Below are positions 8,472-17,296 of a DNA stretch of 64,000 bases, one piece after another. Within the stretch, counting starts at the first letter, position 1, and each line of letters opens with the position of its first letter. A program made the position numbers and the translations under genes. The stretch lies in the NCBI GenBank assembly GCA_910579225.1, contig CAJTTI010000016.1:4371-68370 (forward strand), written 5' to 3'. The notes beneath the pieces were generated by a model. It was not told the DNA's origin and ran no database searches. It saw nothing but the letters and a program-made list of their open reading frames with translations. This DNA comes from an uncultured Lachnospiraceae bacterium (lineage in GTDB: Bacteria; Bacillota; Clostridia; Lachnospirales; Lachnospiraceae).

Positions 8472-11390
8472 CTAAGAATGGAACAGCAAGAAGGTCCGGT
8501 CAAACAGTTCCTTTTCCTTCTCAATCCGGTTCTCATTACCAATTGCACACAAGCTGTTACTGCTCAGAAGTTCCCGGATGCCCCCTGCGAGCGCCCGGAT
8601 GTCCGCCGGAGACGCATCCAGCACCTGATCACGGATTTTCTGTATGTCTTCTATGGTCGTGTGTGTCATCCATGCTAATATGGAGCGGTTGCCTGCCGCT
8701 GCCGGAGTCAGAGGTGTATCCAGTTCACTGATCGTACCGATAATATATTTTGTCATCTCCCGTTCATCGGCATCAAATTGTTCCACATAATCTGCCGTCT
8801 TCTCAAAGACTTCGTTGGTCTGACTCAGATTCGGATCCCGATAGGATACCAGATAGCTGTCCCCATAGACGCCAAAGCCACTCATACAGCCATATGCGCC
8901 TCCTTTTACACGAATCTGAATCCACAGATAGTCATAGCTTAGAATCACTTTCAGAATCCGATATGCACCCGTATATTCTCTGATATACCCGGCACGGGCC
9001 ACATACTGAACTGCAGAAGGCGTCATAATCCCTTCCCTGCATACCTGCAGCTTATGCAACTTCTGTTTGTCTGCTTCCGGAAGAATGTCTGTATACAATG
9101 CATTCTTTAAAGCCGGAATCTCCTTAACCACTGCCTCGAATCCATCATGTCCGGAAGTACAGCTGACGGTCAGATTCTCCGGCCGGAGAACATACTGCAT
9201 CACCAGAGAAAGCTTCTGAATCAATTCCTCCGCACGCTCCTCAAATTTCCGTTCCAGCTCTTCAATAAGCTGATAGAATGCAATCCCATTGATCTGGTCG
9301 TTAATCCTTGCCGACTCAGAGAATCCTGACATGGCGCGCACAGCAGCAGCCGAATGTCCGGACGACGTCAGATACATCTGAAGCCTGGATTTTAACTGTG
9401 CTACAATCTCATACAGGCGCTTCCTGTCTGTCAGTCTGGTTCTCTTCACAATCTCACGCATCATCGCGAACGCAAAATCTGTTTTTTTAGAGAGAACCTT
9501 TGTTCTAAGTTCAAACATCGTCCGGAATTTCTCCCGGTCACGCATATTTCCATAAATGTTTATTGTCGGAACAATTCCACCTGTATGACAGTTAATCTCA
9601 TTGAACAGCTCTCCATAACTGTAGTGCTCCGTATCCATAAACCCAAGCACATGCTTTAGAATCCCCATATACGGAAGCAATTCCTCCGGTACCTGCCCTG
9701 CGTCAAACAGAAGACGGATATAACTGATTCCGCTGGTAAAAATCTCCTGATGCAGTAAAACCGTTCCGTCCACCTCAGACTCCTGGTTCGTCAGTGGCGC
9801 AGCCTTCCTCTTGATATCCTCTCTTTTCAGCATCGGAATCTTCTGAAGATCTTCCGGAGAAGAAGGTTCATCCTGATATTCCTTTAATTCTTCTGTATCC
9901 CGAACCAGGGCTTTCAATCCATTTTCATCCAGACTGTCCTTGTAAAGCTTTAGTTTCTGTTCCACGCGGGCCCCTTCCTGTGCTTCCAGACCCGGAACCG
10001 GCCGGAGGATCAAAAGTGCCGCATGAGGATTATCCAGCAGATATTTTTGTACCAGGCCTTCAAAATATCCCCTGTTCATTTTCTCTTTTAATATGGCAAA
10101 ATGTTTCAGCGCCTTCAGATGAAGAAACGGCTTTGTCTCATCATAAAGCCAGCTGTCAAACATCTGAAGACCATACATAAGTCCCTTGGGGTAATTTCCA
10201 AAATCTGCCTCCCGATATCGGAATTCATAAAAATTCAACCCTGCCTGCAGCGCCTTTTTATTAAATCCTTCTTCTGCGATCCTGGTCAGCGTCTGACGGA
10301 TCGTCTCAAGAAACGCTTCTTTTTGCTCCATGTCTGCATTCTTGGCAATGACAGAAAAATAAGGCTGAATAATTCCGTTTTCATAGGAGCTTAATATATC
10401 TTTCCCGATACCGGCGTCCAGAAGCGCCTGCTTTAAAGGAGCTCCCGGCGCGGACAAAAGCGCATACTCCAGTACCTGGAATGCCAGATACAGTTCTGGA
10501 TCCAGCGAATCTCCCACAACCGCATTATAAGACAAATAAGCCTGATTTTTCACAGACTCTCCTGCAGAGATTGGATAGTCCACCACCCGCTCCGTCCTCC
10601 GGGTAAAAGGCTCTTGCCTGCCAATCGCAGAATCCACTTCCAGATACTCATAATGGCTCAGATAGTGTTCGTCAATCCATGCAAGTTTCTGCGCCATATC
10701 CATATTCCCATATAAATAAATATAGCTGTTGGACGGATGATAGAACTTCTGATGAAACCCAAGAAAATCTTCATAAGTAAGCTCCGGAATATGTCTGGGA
10801 TCCCCGCCTGATTCATGAAAATATGGCGTATCCGGATAAAGTGTTGTCATGATCTCCCGGTCCAGCATATCCTCCGGCGAAGAAAATGCTCCTTTCATCT
10901 CGTTATAAACCACACCGTTATAAATCACAGGTTCTTCTTCCGATCCCAATTCATAATGCCATCCCTCCTGGCGAAAGATCTTTTCCTCTTTGTAGATATT
11001 CGGATGAAACACTGCATCCAAGTAAACATGCATCAGGTTCTGAAAATCCTGATCGTTGCAGCTTGCCACCGGATACACGGTCTTATCCGGATAAGTCATA
11101 GCATTTAAAAATGTATTCAAAGATCCTTTTACCAGCTCCACAAAAGGGTCTTTGACCGGAAAATCCGTTGATCCGCAGAGTACAGAATGCTCCATAATAT
11201 GTGGTACTCCTGTACTGTCCGAGGGAGGTGTTCGGAATCCAATAGTAAACACTTTATTCTCATCCTCATTCTCGATCAGCGCTACTTTTGCTCTGGTTTT
11301 CTTATGTCTCAGCAGATATCCGGTGGAATTCAGTTCCGGCATCTCCTCTTTTTGTATCAGCTCATAGGCTGACAGTTGTTCTGTTGTCAT
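8472..11390 (-). CDS. M16C (presequence-protease-like) zinc metallopeptidase
   Basis: A large 972-residue insulinase-superfamily peptidase predicted to degrade oligopeptides in a closed chamber. The inverted zinc motif HxxEH is visible as HIMEH (in PHIMEHSVLCGS) near residue 65, and the length fits two fused M16 halves plus the M16C-associated linker. No signal peptide, so cytosolic. I start at the ATG at 11390, with GGAGG 5 nt upstream; the GTG at 11396 lies in the ribosome binding site. era follows 30 bp downstream. Confidence 0.9.
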   Translation of the reverse strand: MTTEQLSAYELIQKEEMPELNSTGYLLRHKKTRAKVALIENEDENKVFTIGFRTPPSDSTGVPHIMEHSVLCGSTDFPVKDPFVELVKGSLNTFLNAMTYPDKTVYPVASCNDQDFQNLMHVYLDAVFHPNIYKEEKIFRQEGWHYELGSEEEPVIYNGVVYNEMKGAFSSPEDMLDREIMTTLYPDTPYFHESGGDPRHIPELTYEDFLGFHQKFYHPSNSYIYLYGNMDMAQKLAWIDEHYLSHYEYLEVDSAIGRQEPFTRRTERVVDYPISAGESVKNQAYLSYNAVVGDSLDPELYLAFQVLEYALLSAPGAPLKQALLDAGIGKDILSSYENGIIQPYFSVIAKNADMEQKEAFLETIRQTLTRIAEEGFNKKALQAGLNFYEFRYREADFGNYPKGLMYGLQMFDSWLYDETKPFLHLKALKHFAILKEKMNRGYFEGLVQKYLLDNPHAALLILRPVPGLEAQEGARVEQKLKLYKDSLDENGLKALVRDTEELKEYQDEPSSPEDLQKIPMLKREDIKRKAAPLTNQESEVDGTVLLHQEIFTSGISYIRLLFDAGQVPEELLPYMGILKHVLGFMDTEHYSYGELFNEINCHTGGIVPTINIYGNMRDREKFRTMFELRTKVLSKKTDFAFAMMREIVKRTRLTDRKRLYEIVAQLKSRLQMYLTSSGHSAAAVRAMSGFSESARINDQINGIAFYQLIEELERKFEERAEELIQKLSLVMQYVLRPENLTVSCTSGHDGFEAVVKEIPALKNALYTDILPEADKQKLHKLQVCREGIMTPSAVQYVARAGYIREYTGAYRILKVILSYDYLWIQIRVKGGAYGCMSGFGVYGDSYLVSYRDPNLSQTNEVFEKTADYVEQFDADEREMTKYIIGTISELDTPLTPAAAGNRSILAWMTHTTIEDIQKIRDQVLDASPADIRALAGGIRELLSSNSLCAIGNENRIEKEKELFDRTFLLFHS

Positions 11391-11492
11391 GGACACCTCC
11401 AGCTGTTTGATTCCTCTTTTCCAACGTATAGTATGAACATATTTGCGTGTGGTATAACATCTTTTTCTTTCCGGACATAAAATCTATAATAC

Positions 11493-11522
11493 AAAAGAAG
11501 ACTGCCGCGTCCGGCGGCAGTC
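11493..11522 (-). terminator. Intrinsic terminator after ptsH
   Basis: On the minus strand, stem GACTGCCG / CGGCAGTC followed by TTCTTTTG, placed 22 bp after the ptsH stop codon. Confidence 0.8.
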
Positions 11523-11543
11523 CACTCTCCCTGTCAATCGGCC

Positions 11544-11801
11544 TTACAGATTGGTTTTGAAGAACTCTTCCATTGCCGCTGCTGCAGCCTCTTCGTCTTC
11601 CCCTTCAACCGTCACAGTCACTGTATGGCCTTTTTTCACTCCCATGCTCATGATAGCCATCAGTCTCTTCGCATCTGCTTTCTTGGTCCCGTTGTCGATG
11701 GATACCACGCTCTTATAAGCTGCCGCCGCCTTCGCAAGCATTCCTGCAGGTCTTGCATGGATACCAAGTTCATCCTGAATGGTGTAAGTAAATGATTTCA
11801 T
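11544..11801 (-). CDS. ptsH: Phosphocarrier protein HPr, lacking Ser46
   Basis: Carries phosphate from Enzyme I to sugar-specific EII proteins in the PTS. The 85-residue protein has the active site GIHARPAG with His15 in place. The regulatory serine at position 46, target of HPr kinase in Bacillus, is Arg here (ADAKRLMAIMSMG). As far as I recall, Lachnospiraceae HPr proteins often have a basic residue at this position. The start at 11801 is preferred over the ATG at 11810 because AAGGAG is correctly spaced only for the former. ptsI lies 144 bp upstream. Confidence 0.95.
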   Translation of the reverse strand: MKSFTYTIQDELGIHARPAGMLAKAAAAYKSVVSIDNGTKKADAKRLMAIMSMGVKKGHTVTVTVEGEDEEAAAAAMEEFFKTNL

Positions 11802-11945
11802 ATCTCTCATTCTCCTTTATTATATTAATTTAATTCTAAACGTATTTAAAAGAAATACTGGTGAAAACATTCCCGCACCGGATCTGCACCGAAAGCCAAC
11901 ATATTACTTTGCAAATCCGTATGCATCTGGCTGGAACTCAGAAAA

Positions 11946-13562
11946 TCAGCATTCACGGATGCGTTTGCGGAGCTCCAGAGTATATCCTGGAGAAACAGAC
12001 AGTTCATCAATACCCATCTGCACAAATCGTGCAGTCAGTTCCATATCCGCTCCAAGCTCGCCACAGATTCCACACCATGCTCCATACTTATGTGCATTCT
12101 CTATAGTCATCTGAATCAGACGCAGGATCGCCTCATGATGCGGATCAAAGAAGTTGTCCAGAGACTGATTCTGCCGATCAATTGCCAGCGTATACTGACT
12201 CAGGTCATTGGTTCCGATACTGAAGAAGTCCACATGAGGCGCCAGAAGGTCGCTGATCACTGCTGCTGCCGGCGTCTCGATCATAATACCAAGCTCCACT
12301 TCACCAACAGCCACATCTTCTCTTGCCAGTTCCAGCTTCACTTCCTCTACAATCTCTTTAATCTTCTCAATCTCTTTTACAGAAATGATCATTGGGAACA
12401 TAATTCCCAGATTACCAAACGCAGACGCACGGAACAGTGCGCGCAGCTGTGTCTTAAATACTTCTTCTCTGGTCAGGCAGATCCGAATTGCACGATATCC
12501 AAGCGCCGGATTCTCCTCTTTTGGAAGCTCAAAATAATCAATCTGCTTATCCGCTCCGATATCCAGTGTACGGATAATGACTTTTTTGCCGTTCATCTTG
12601 GACAGAACCGTCTTATATGCCTCAAACTGAACCTCTTCGCTGGGATAATCGTCACATTCCAGGTATAAAAATTCACTTCGGAACAGACCGATGCCTTCTC
12701 CGTCATTCTCCAAAACTGCATCGACATCATCAACACCGCCGATATTGGAATACAGATGAATATGTTTGCCGGCCTGGGTAACCGTCTCTTTCCCTTTCAT
12801 TTCCTGAAGAAGTGCTCTCTGCTCATCTGCTTTTTTCTTCTTCTCAACCATTTTCGCCATGGTCGCTTCATCCGGATCAATATAGATCAGACCTGCAAAA
12901 CCGTCTACCACTGCCTGTCTGCCATGATATTCCTGATCAATCTCAATGTCCGTTGTCACTAGTGACGGAATATTCATGGTCCTTGCAAGAATCGCTGTAT
13001 GAGAATTCGCAGATCCTTTCTGCGTAACAATGGCCAGGAGTTTACTTTTGTCAAACTGCACGGTCTCGCTGGGTGCCAGATCTTCGGCCACAATGATCAC
13101 CGGCTCCGGCATCGCCTCCGGACTGACCTGCGTTCCATTCAGAATCGAGATCAATCTGTCAGAAATGTCATGGATATCTGCCGCACGCCCCCTCATATAA
13201 TCGTCATCCATGCTGAGGAACATGGCTGCCATCTGCTCACCGGTCATAAATACCGCATACTCCGCATTCATCTTATCATTTTCGATAATCCCGATAATTG
13301 ATTCATTATAATCCAGATCGTCCAGAAGCATCTGGTGTACATCAAAAATCATCGCCTCTTCTTCGCCCACATCCACCCGGGCTTTCTCATAAAGCCCTTT
13401 CAACTGCTCCATGGCTTTTTCTTTTGCCGCCTGGAAACGTGTGAGCTCGGCAGCCGTATCTTCAATCTCGACCTTGTTCACTGCCTTTTCAGCCTTACGG
13501 TACACAAAAATGCTACCGATTGCAACGCCTTTGAATACACTCTTACCCTCTCTTACAATCAT
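11946..13562 (-). CDS. ptsI: Phosphoenolpyruvate-protein phosphotransferase (Enzyme I)
   Basis: Autophosphorylates from PEP and passes the phosphate to HPr. The 538-residue protein has the phospho-histidine motif GSANSHTAILAR, the PEP-binding GIGLFRSEFLY region, and the C-terminal signature SIGTNDLSQYTLA. The ATG at 13562 overlaps the rpoZ stop as ATGA, so translation is likely coupled. This places the general PTS proteins in the yicC-gmk-rpoZ operon. Confidence 0.97.
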   Translation of the reverse strand: MIVREGKSVFKGVAIGSIFVYRKAEKAVNKVEIEDTAAELTRFQAAKEKAMEQLKGLYEKARVDVGEEEAMIFDVHQMLLDDLDYNESIIGIIENDKMNAEYAVFMTGEQMAAMFLSMDDDYMRGRAADIHDISDRLISILNGTQVSPEAMPEPVIIVAEDLAPSETVQFDKSKLLAIVTQKGSANSHTAILARTMNIPSLVTTDIEIDQEYHGRQAVVDGFAGLIYIDPDEATMAKMVEKKKKADEQRALLQEMKGKETVTQAGKHIHLYSNIGGVDDVDAVLENDGEGIGLFRSEFLYLECDDYPSEEVQFEAYKTVLSKMNGKKVIIRTLDIGADKQIDYFELPKEENPALGYRAIRICLTREEVFKTQLRALFRASAFGNLGIMFPMIISVKEIEKIKEIVEEVKLELAREDVAVGEVELGIMIETPAAAVISDLLAPHVDFFSIGTNDLSQYTLAIDRQNQSLDNFFDPHHEAILRLIQMTIENAHKYGAWCGICGELGADMELTARFVQMGIDELSVSPGYTLELRKRIREC

Positions 13563-13888
13563 TCCTCTTCCTCCCAATCCATAGTTTCCGGTTGATTGTC
13601 CATCAACTCTTCAGTCTCCAGAGCTTCCGACATCTCCACGCCCTCTGTCGACTCTTCCTCCTCCGTCTCCGGCTCAATCGTCACAAAACCCTTGCTGACC
13701 TCCTCCACTGCGATGGAAAGCGGTTTTTTCCCCCGGCTGTCCACATATGCCTCCTCTCCCGCAATCAGTTGTCGTGCTCTCTTCGCTGTTGCAAGAACAA
13801 TAGAATACCGACTGTTCACAGTCTTGGTATCCCCCTCGCTCTCACTGTTAATGGTTCTCATTAAGTCTGTATAAGACGGATGTAGCAT
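13559..13888 (-). CDS. rpoZ: RNA polymerase omega subunit
   Basis: Small RNA polymerase assembly subunit. MLHPSYTDLM and SRYSIVLATAKRARQLIAG match the omega core. The 109 residues include a long acidic, low-complexity tail (after about residue 72, rich in Glu). Order gmk-rpoZ is standard; the 4-bp overlap with ptsI is not. AAAGGAG precedes the ATG. Confidence 0.93.
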   Translation of the reverse strand: MLHPSYTDLMRTINSESEGDTKTVNSRYSIVLATAKRARQLIAGEEAYVDSRGKKPLSIAVEEVSKGFVTIEPETEEEESTEGVEMSEALETEELMDNQPETMDWEEEE

Positions 13889-13891
13889 AAA

Positions 13892-14524
13892 TTAATCTCC
13901 TTTCGAAAAGCTCCTCAATTCTTCTCTCATACTCTGCACAAGTTCCATATGATAACGAATTCTCTGATGTTCGCTCTCAATAATAGAATGAATCTGCTCC
14001 ACACAGACATCCAGTTCGTCATTGACTACCAGATAGTCATACTCTTCAATTCCTTCCGACTCCTCCACAGCTCGCTGCAGTCTCTGTCTGATCACTTCCG
14101 GTGTCTCCGTCCCCCGCTTTGCCAGACGCTCCTTTAACACCTGCGCATCTTTTGCCGTTACGAACAATAACACCGCATGAGGGAACTGCTTCTTGATCTT
14201 GCGCGCACCCTGGATCTCAATCTCCAGAATCACGTCTCTTCCTTTCAAAAGCTGTTCCTCCACATAGGCCCTGGGAGTCCCATAATAATTATTCACATAG
14301 CAGGCATACTCAATCAATGCGCCTTCTTCAATCATCTGTTCGAATTCTTCTCTGGTCCTGAAGAAATAATCCTTCCCCTCTGTTTCTCCCGCTCTCTTTC
14401 CACGGGTAGTCACTGAGACAGATAACGCATACTGCTCATATCTCTGTATCAGCTCTTTCATAATCGTACCCTTGCCGGCTCCTGAAAATCCGGACACTAC
14501 AATCAATATTCCCTGTCTGGCCAT
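13892..14524 (-). CDS. gmk: Guanylate kinase
   Basis: Phosphorylates GMP/dGMP to GDP/dGDP. The P-loop is GFSGAGKGT and the GMP-binding region includes SVTTRGKRAGE. The 210-residue length is normal. It is 3 bp from rpoZ downstream and 8 bp from yicC upstream, so all are in one transcript. Confidence 0.97.
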   Translation of the reverse strand: MARQGILIVVSGFSGAGKGTIMKELIQRYEQYALSVSVTTRGKRAGETEGKDYFFRTREEFEQMIEEGALIEYACYVNNYYGTPRAYVEEQLLKGRDVILEIEIQGARKIKKQFPHAVLLFVTAKDAQVLKERLAKRGTETPEVIRQRLQRAVEESEGIEEYDYLVVNDELDVCVEQIHSIIESEHQRIRYHMELVQSMREELRSFSKGD

Positions 14525-14532
14525 ATTATATC

Positions 14533-15411
14533 CTATTCTATATTCTGAATCTGTTCACGCACCTTCTCAATCGCAGTCTTCAGGTCGATGGCACGATTGG
14601 AAATCTCCAGATCATTTGCCTTGGACAACGTGGTATTCGCCTCCCGGTTCATCTCCTGAGCGATAAAATCAAGCTTCCGCCCGACTCCTTCCTCATTCTC
14701 TAAAGCTGCCTTCATCGCCTCCACGTGGCTTCTGAGACGGACGATCTCTTCATCCACACAAATCTTATCTGCAAATATCGTCACTTCTGTAGCAAGCCGA
14801 CTCTCATCAATCTGAGCATCTGCAAACAATTCCTTCACTTTCATCTCCAACTTCTGCCGGTACTCAGCGAGGATCTGCGGAGAACGTTCCTCAATATACG
14901 CAACCGTCTCCAACATCTCATCCAGCTTCTCCAACAAATCGCTCCTCAGCGCTTCACCTTCCCGGATTCTAGTCTCCACAAACCGTCTGCAGGCCCCGTG
15001 CACCGCCTCCTCCAGAAGATGGCACATCTCTTCCTCATCTTCCTTCTGTTCTTCCATCACAAGCACTTCCGGACAGCGCGCAAGAACAGACACCTGCATA
15101 TCATTCTTCAGACCAAACTGCTCTTCCATCTGATGAAAATAATCTACATACTGAGCCGCGATCTTTGCATTATATGCCAGTGCCACGTTGCTTTCACTTA
15201 AATCTTCATAAGTGACATAGACATCCACCTTCCCTCTCTGAATATATCCCTTCAGGATTCCGCGGATGACTGAGTCAAAATAATTCAGCTTCTTTGGCAT
15301 CTTCATGCTTACATCCAGGTATCGGTGATTCACAGATTTCATCTCAACAGTAATTTTCCGGTCTCCTTCTGAAACCTCGCAACGGCCAAAGCCTGTCATA
15401 CTCTTAATCAT
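14533..15411 (-). CDS. yicC: YicC/YloC-family endoribonuclease
   Basis: A 292-residue protein of the YicC family, which includes endoribonucleases acting in RNA turnover. MIKSMTGFGR at the N-terminus is diagnostic, as is the C-terminal REANTTLSKANDLEIS region. The ATG at 15411 is chosen with GAGGA upstream; the longer frame would start at TTG. First gene of the yicC-gmk-rpoZ-ptsI-ptsH run, driven by the consensus promoter at 15465-15493. Confidence 0.92.
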   Translation of the reverse strand: MIKSMTGFGRCEVSEGDRKITVEMKSVNHRYLDVSMKMPKKLNYFDSVIRGILKGYIQRGKVDVYVTYEDLSESNVALAYNAKIAAQYVDYFHQMEEQFGLKNDMQVSVLARCPEVLVMEEQKEDEEEMCHLLEEAVHGACRRFVETRIREGEALRSDLLEKLDEMLETVAYIEERSPQILAEYRQKLEMKVKELFADAQIDESRLATEVTIFADKICVDEEIVRLRSHVEAMKAALENEEGVGRKLDFIAQEMNREANTTLSKANDLEISNRAIDLKTAIEKVREQIQNIE

Positions 15412-15464
15412 ATCCAATCATCCTCATACTCCTGGCGTAACAGATATCCGCCATAGTTACATCT

Positions 15465-15493
15465 ATTATAGTTGATTTTCTAAATCTTGTCAA
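15465..15493 (-). promoter_or_regulatory. Consensus sigma-A promoter for yicC operon
   Basis: Minus strand TTGACA, 17-bp spacer, TATAAT: a perfect consensus. It overlaps the divergent rqcH promoter over 22 bp. Confidence 0.88.
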
Positions 15494-15500
15494 TTATAAT
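15472..15500 (+). promoter_or_regulatory. Sigma-A promoter for rqcH
   Basis: Plus strand TTGATT, 17-bp spacer, TATAAT, 34 bp before the rqcH start. It is interleaved with the opposite-facing yicC promoter, so both cannot be occupied at once. Confidence 0.82.
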
Positions 15501-15534
15501 GGTGGATAGACATTTTTCATTAAGGAGAGACAAT

Positions 15535-17271
15535 ATGGCATTTGACGGCATCACAATTGCCTGTATGGCACACGAATTGCATGAGAAGCTGACCGGGGCA
15601 AGAATCTCCAAAATCGCGCAACCGGAACCGGATGAACTTCTCCTGACCATAAAATCCCGGGAAGGTAACTATCGCCTGCTACTTTCTGCCAGCGCAAGCC
15701 TTCCTCTGGTATACCTGACTGAAAAGAACAAGCCAGGTCCTCTGACCGCTCCGAACTTCTGCATGCTGCTTCGCAAGCACATAAGCGGCGGAAGGATCCT
15801 GTCGGTTACGCAGCCCTCCCTGGAACGGATCCTTCGCTTTGAGATAGAACACCTGGACGAGATGGGGGATACCTGCAAAAAATATCTGATTGTGGAAATC
15901 ATGGGAAAGCACAGCAATATTATTTTCTGCAACGAACAGAATCAGATCATTGACAGTGTCAAACATGTATCTGCTCAGATGAGTTCTGTCCGGGAAGTAC
16001 TGCCAGGACGGGAATATTTCATACCGGATACCCAGGAAAAGGCCAATCCGCTGGAAATTACCGAGTCCCTTTTCGTCGAACTTGTGGGCGGAAAAGCGGC
16101 AAAGCTTTCCAAAGCACTGTACACGTCTCTGACCGGACTCAGTCCCGTTGCCGCGGAGGAGATCTGCGCCCGGACTTCTCTGGATTCGGACCGGCCGGCC
16201 GGTTCCTTTCAACCGGAAGAGCTGACACATTTATACAGAACATTCGTTCGATTCTTGGAACCAGTACAGTCCGGTGCCTATACTCCTGTCATCTATTATG
16301 ACGAAAAAACACCTGTGGAATTTTCCTGCATTCCGCTCACGCTCTATGAACACTGCCGGAAAGAAACTTTCCCCTCTGTCTCTGAAGTATTGGAACGTTA
16401 TTATGCAGAGAAGAACACACTGACCCGCATCCGACAGAAGTCCACAGATCTCCGCCGGATCGTTCAGACTGCGTTGGAACGCAATGTAAAAAAATATGAC
16501 CTGCAGGCAAAACAACTGAAAGATACGGAAAAGCGGGAAAAATATCGTGTCTGGGGAGAACTGATCAACACTTACGGATATGGAGTGGAGCCCGGCAGCA
16601 AAAGTTTCGAAGCGCTGAATTATTATACCGGAGCAACGATACAGATTCCCTTGGATCCGCAGATCCCTGTCCAGGAAAATGCAAAAAAATATTTTGACAA
16701 GTACGGAAAATTAAAAAGAACCTGTGAAGCAGTCACCAAACTTCTGGAAGAAACCGGCGCTGAAATCGAACATCTGCGTTCCATCCAAACTGCTCTGGAT
16801 ATCGCACTCCAGGAAGAAGATCTGGTCCAGATCAAAGAAGAACTCATGGAAGCCGGCTATATACGAAAACGCACCCCCGGAAGCAAACGGCCCAAAATCA
16901 CTTCCAGGCCTTTTCATTATCTCTCTTCTGACGGTTACCATATGTATGTGGGCAAAAATAATCTCCAGAACGACGAACTAACGTTCCAAACTGCCAAAGG
17001 CAGCGACTGGTGGTTCCATGCAAAGGGTGCCCCCGGTTCCCATGTCATCGTCCAGACAAACGGCGATGAGCTGCCCGACCGGACATTTGAAGAAGCCGCA
17101 AAGCTGGCCGCCTACTATTCCAGCAACCGCGGCGCCGACAAAGTGGAGATCGACTATGTGGAAAGAAAGCATGTCAAAAAGCCCAATGGATCCAAACCTG
17201 GTTTTGTAGTTTACTACACCAATTATTCTATGATGATCAATTCAGACATCAGCGGCATCCAGCTATTGTAG
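15535..17271 (+). CDS. rqcH: NFACT-family ribosome quality control protein (RqcH/Rqc2 homologue)
   Basis: Binds stalled 50S-nascent-chain complexes and recruits tRNA-Ala to add C-terminal alanine tails. The protein is 578 residues. The N-terminal NFACT-N domain opens MAFDGITIACMAHEL, coiled-coil arms lie in the middle (about residues 290-420), and the C-terminal NFACT-R domain contains GSDWWFHAKGAPGSH. The start at 15535 has AAGGAGAGACAAT directly upstream; the longer frame from 15487 overlaps the promoter. Formerly annotated as a fibronectin-binding protein, but no secretion signal is present. Confidence 0.92.
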   Translation: MAFDGITIACMAHELHEKLTGARISKIAQPEPDELLLTIKSREGNYRLLLSASASLPLVYLTEKNKPGPLTAPNFCMLLRKHISGGRILSVTQPSLERILRFEIEHLDEMGDTCKKYLIVEIMGKHSNIIFCNEQNQIIDSVKHVSAQMSSVREVLPGREYFIPDTQEKANPLEITESLFVELVGGKAAKLSKALYTSLTGLSPVAAEEICARTSLDSDRPAGSFQPEELTHLYRTFVRFLEPVQSGAYTPVIYYDEKTPVEFSCIPLTLYEHCRKETFPSVSEVLERYYAEKNTLTRIRQKSTDLRRIVQTALERNVKKYDLQAKQLKDTEKREKYRVWGELINTYGYGVEPGSKSFEALNYYTGATIQIPLDPQIPVQENAKKYFDKYGKLKRTCEAVTKLLEETGAEIEHLRSIQTALDIALQEEDLVQIKEELMEAGYIRKRTPGSKRPKITSRPFHYLSSDGYHMYVGKNNLQNDELTFQTAKGSDWWFHAKGAPGSHVIVQTNGDELPDRTFEEAAKLAAYYSSNRGADKVEIDYVERKHVKKPNGSKPGFVVYYTNYSMMINSDISGIQLL

Positions 17272-17287
17272 ATGCCGCTTCCTTTTC
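17252..17287 (+). terminator. Intrinsic terminator of rqcH
   Basis: Stem GCGGCATC / GATGCCGC with an 11-nt loop, followed by TTCCTTTTC. The stem overlaps the last codons and stop of rqcH. Confidence 0.75.
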
Positions 17288-17296
17288 AAACTGTTG

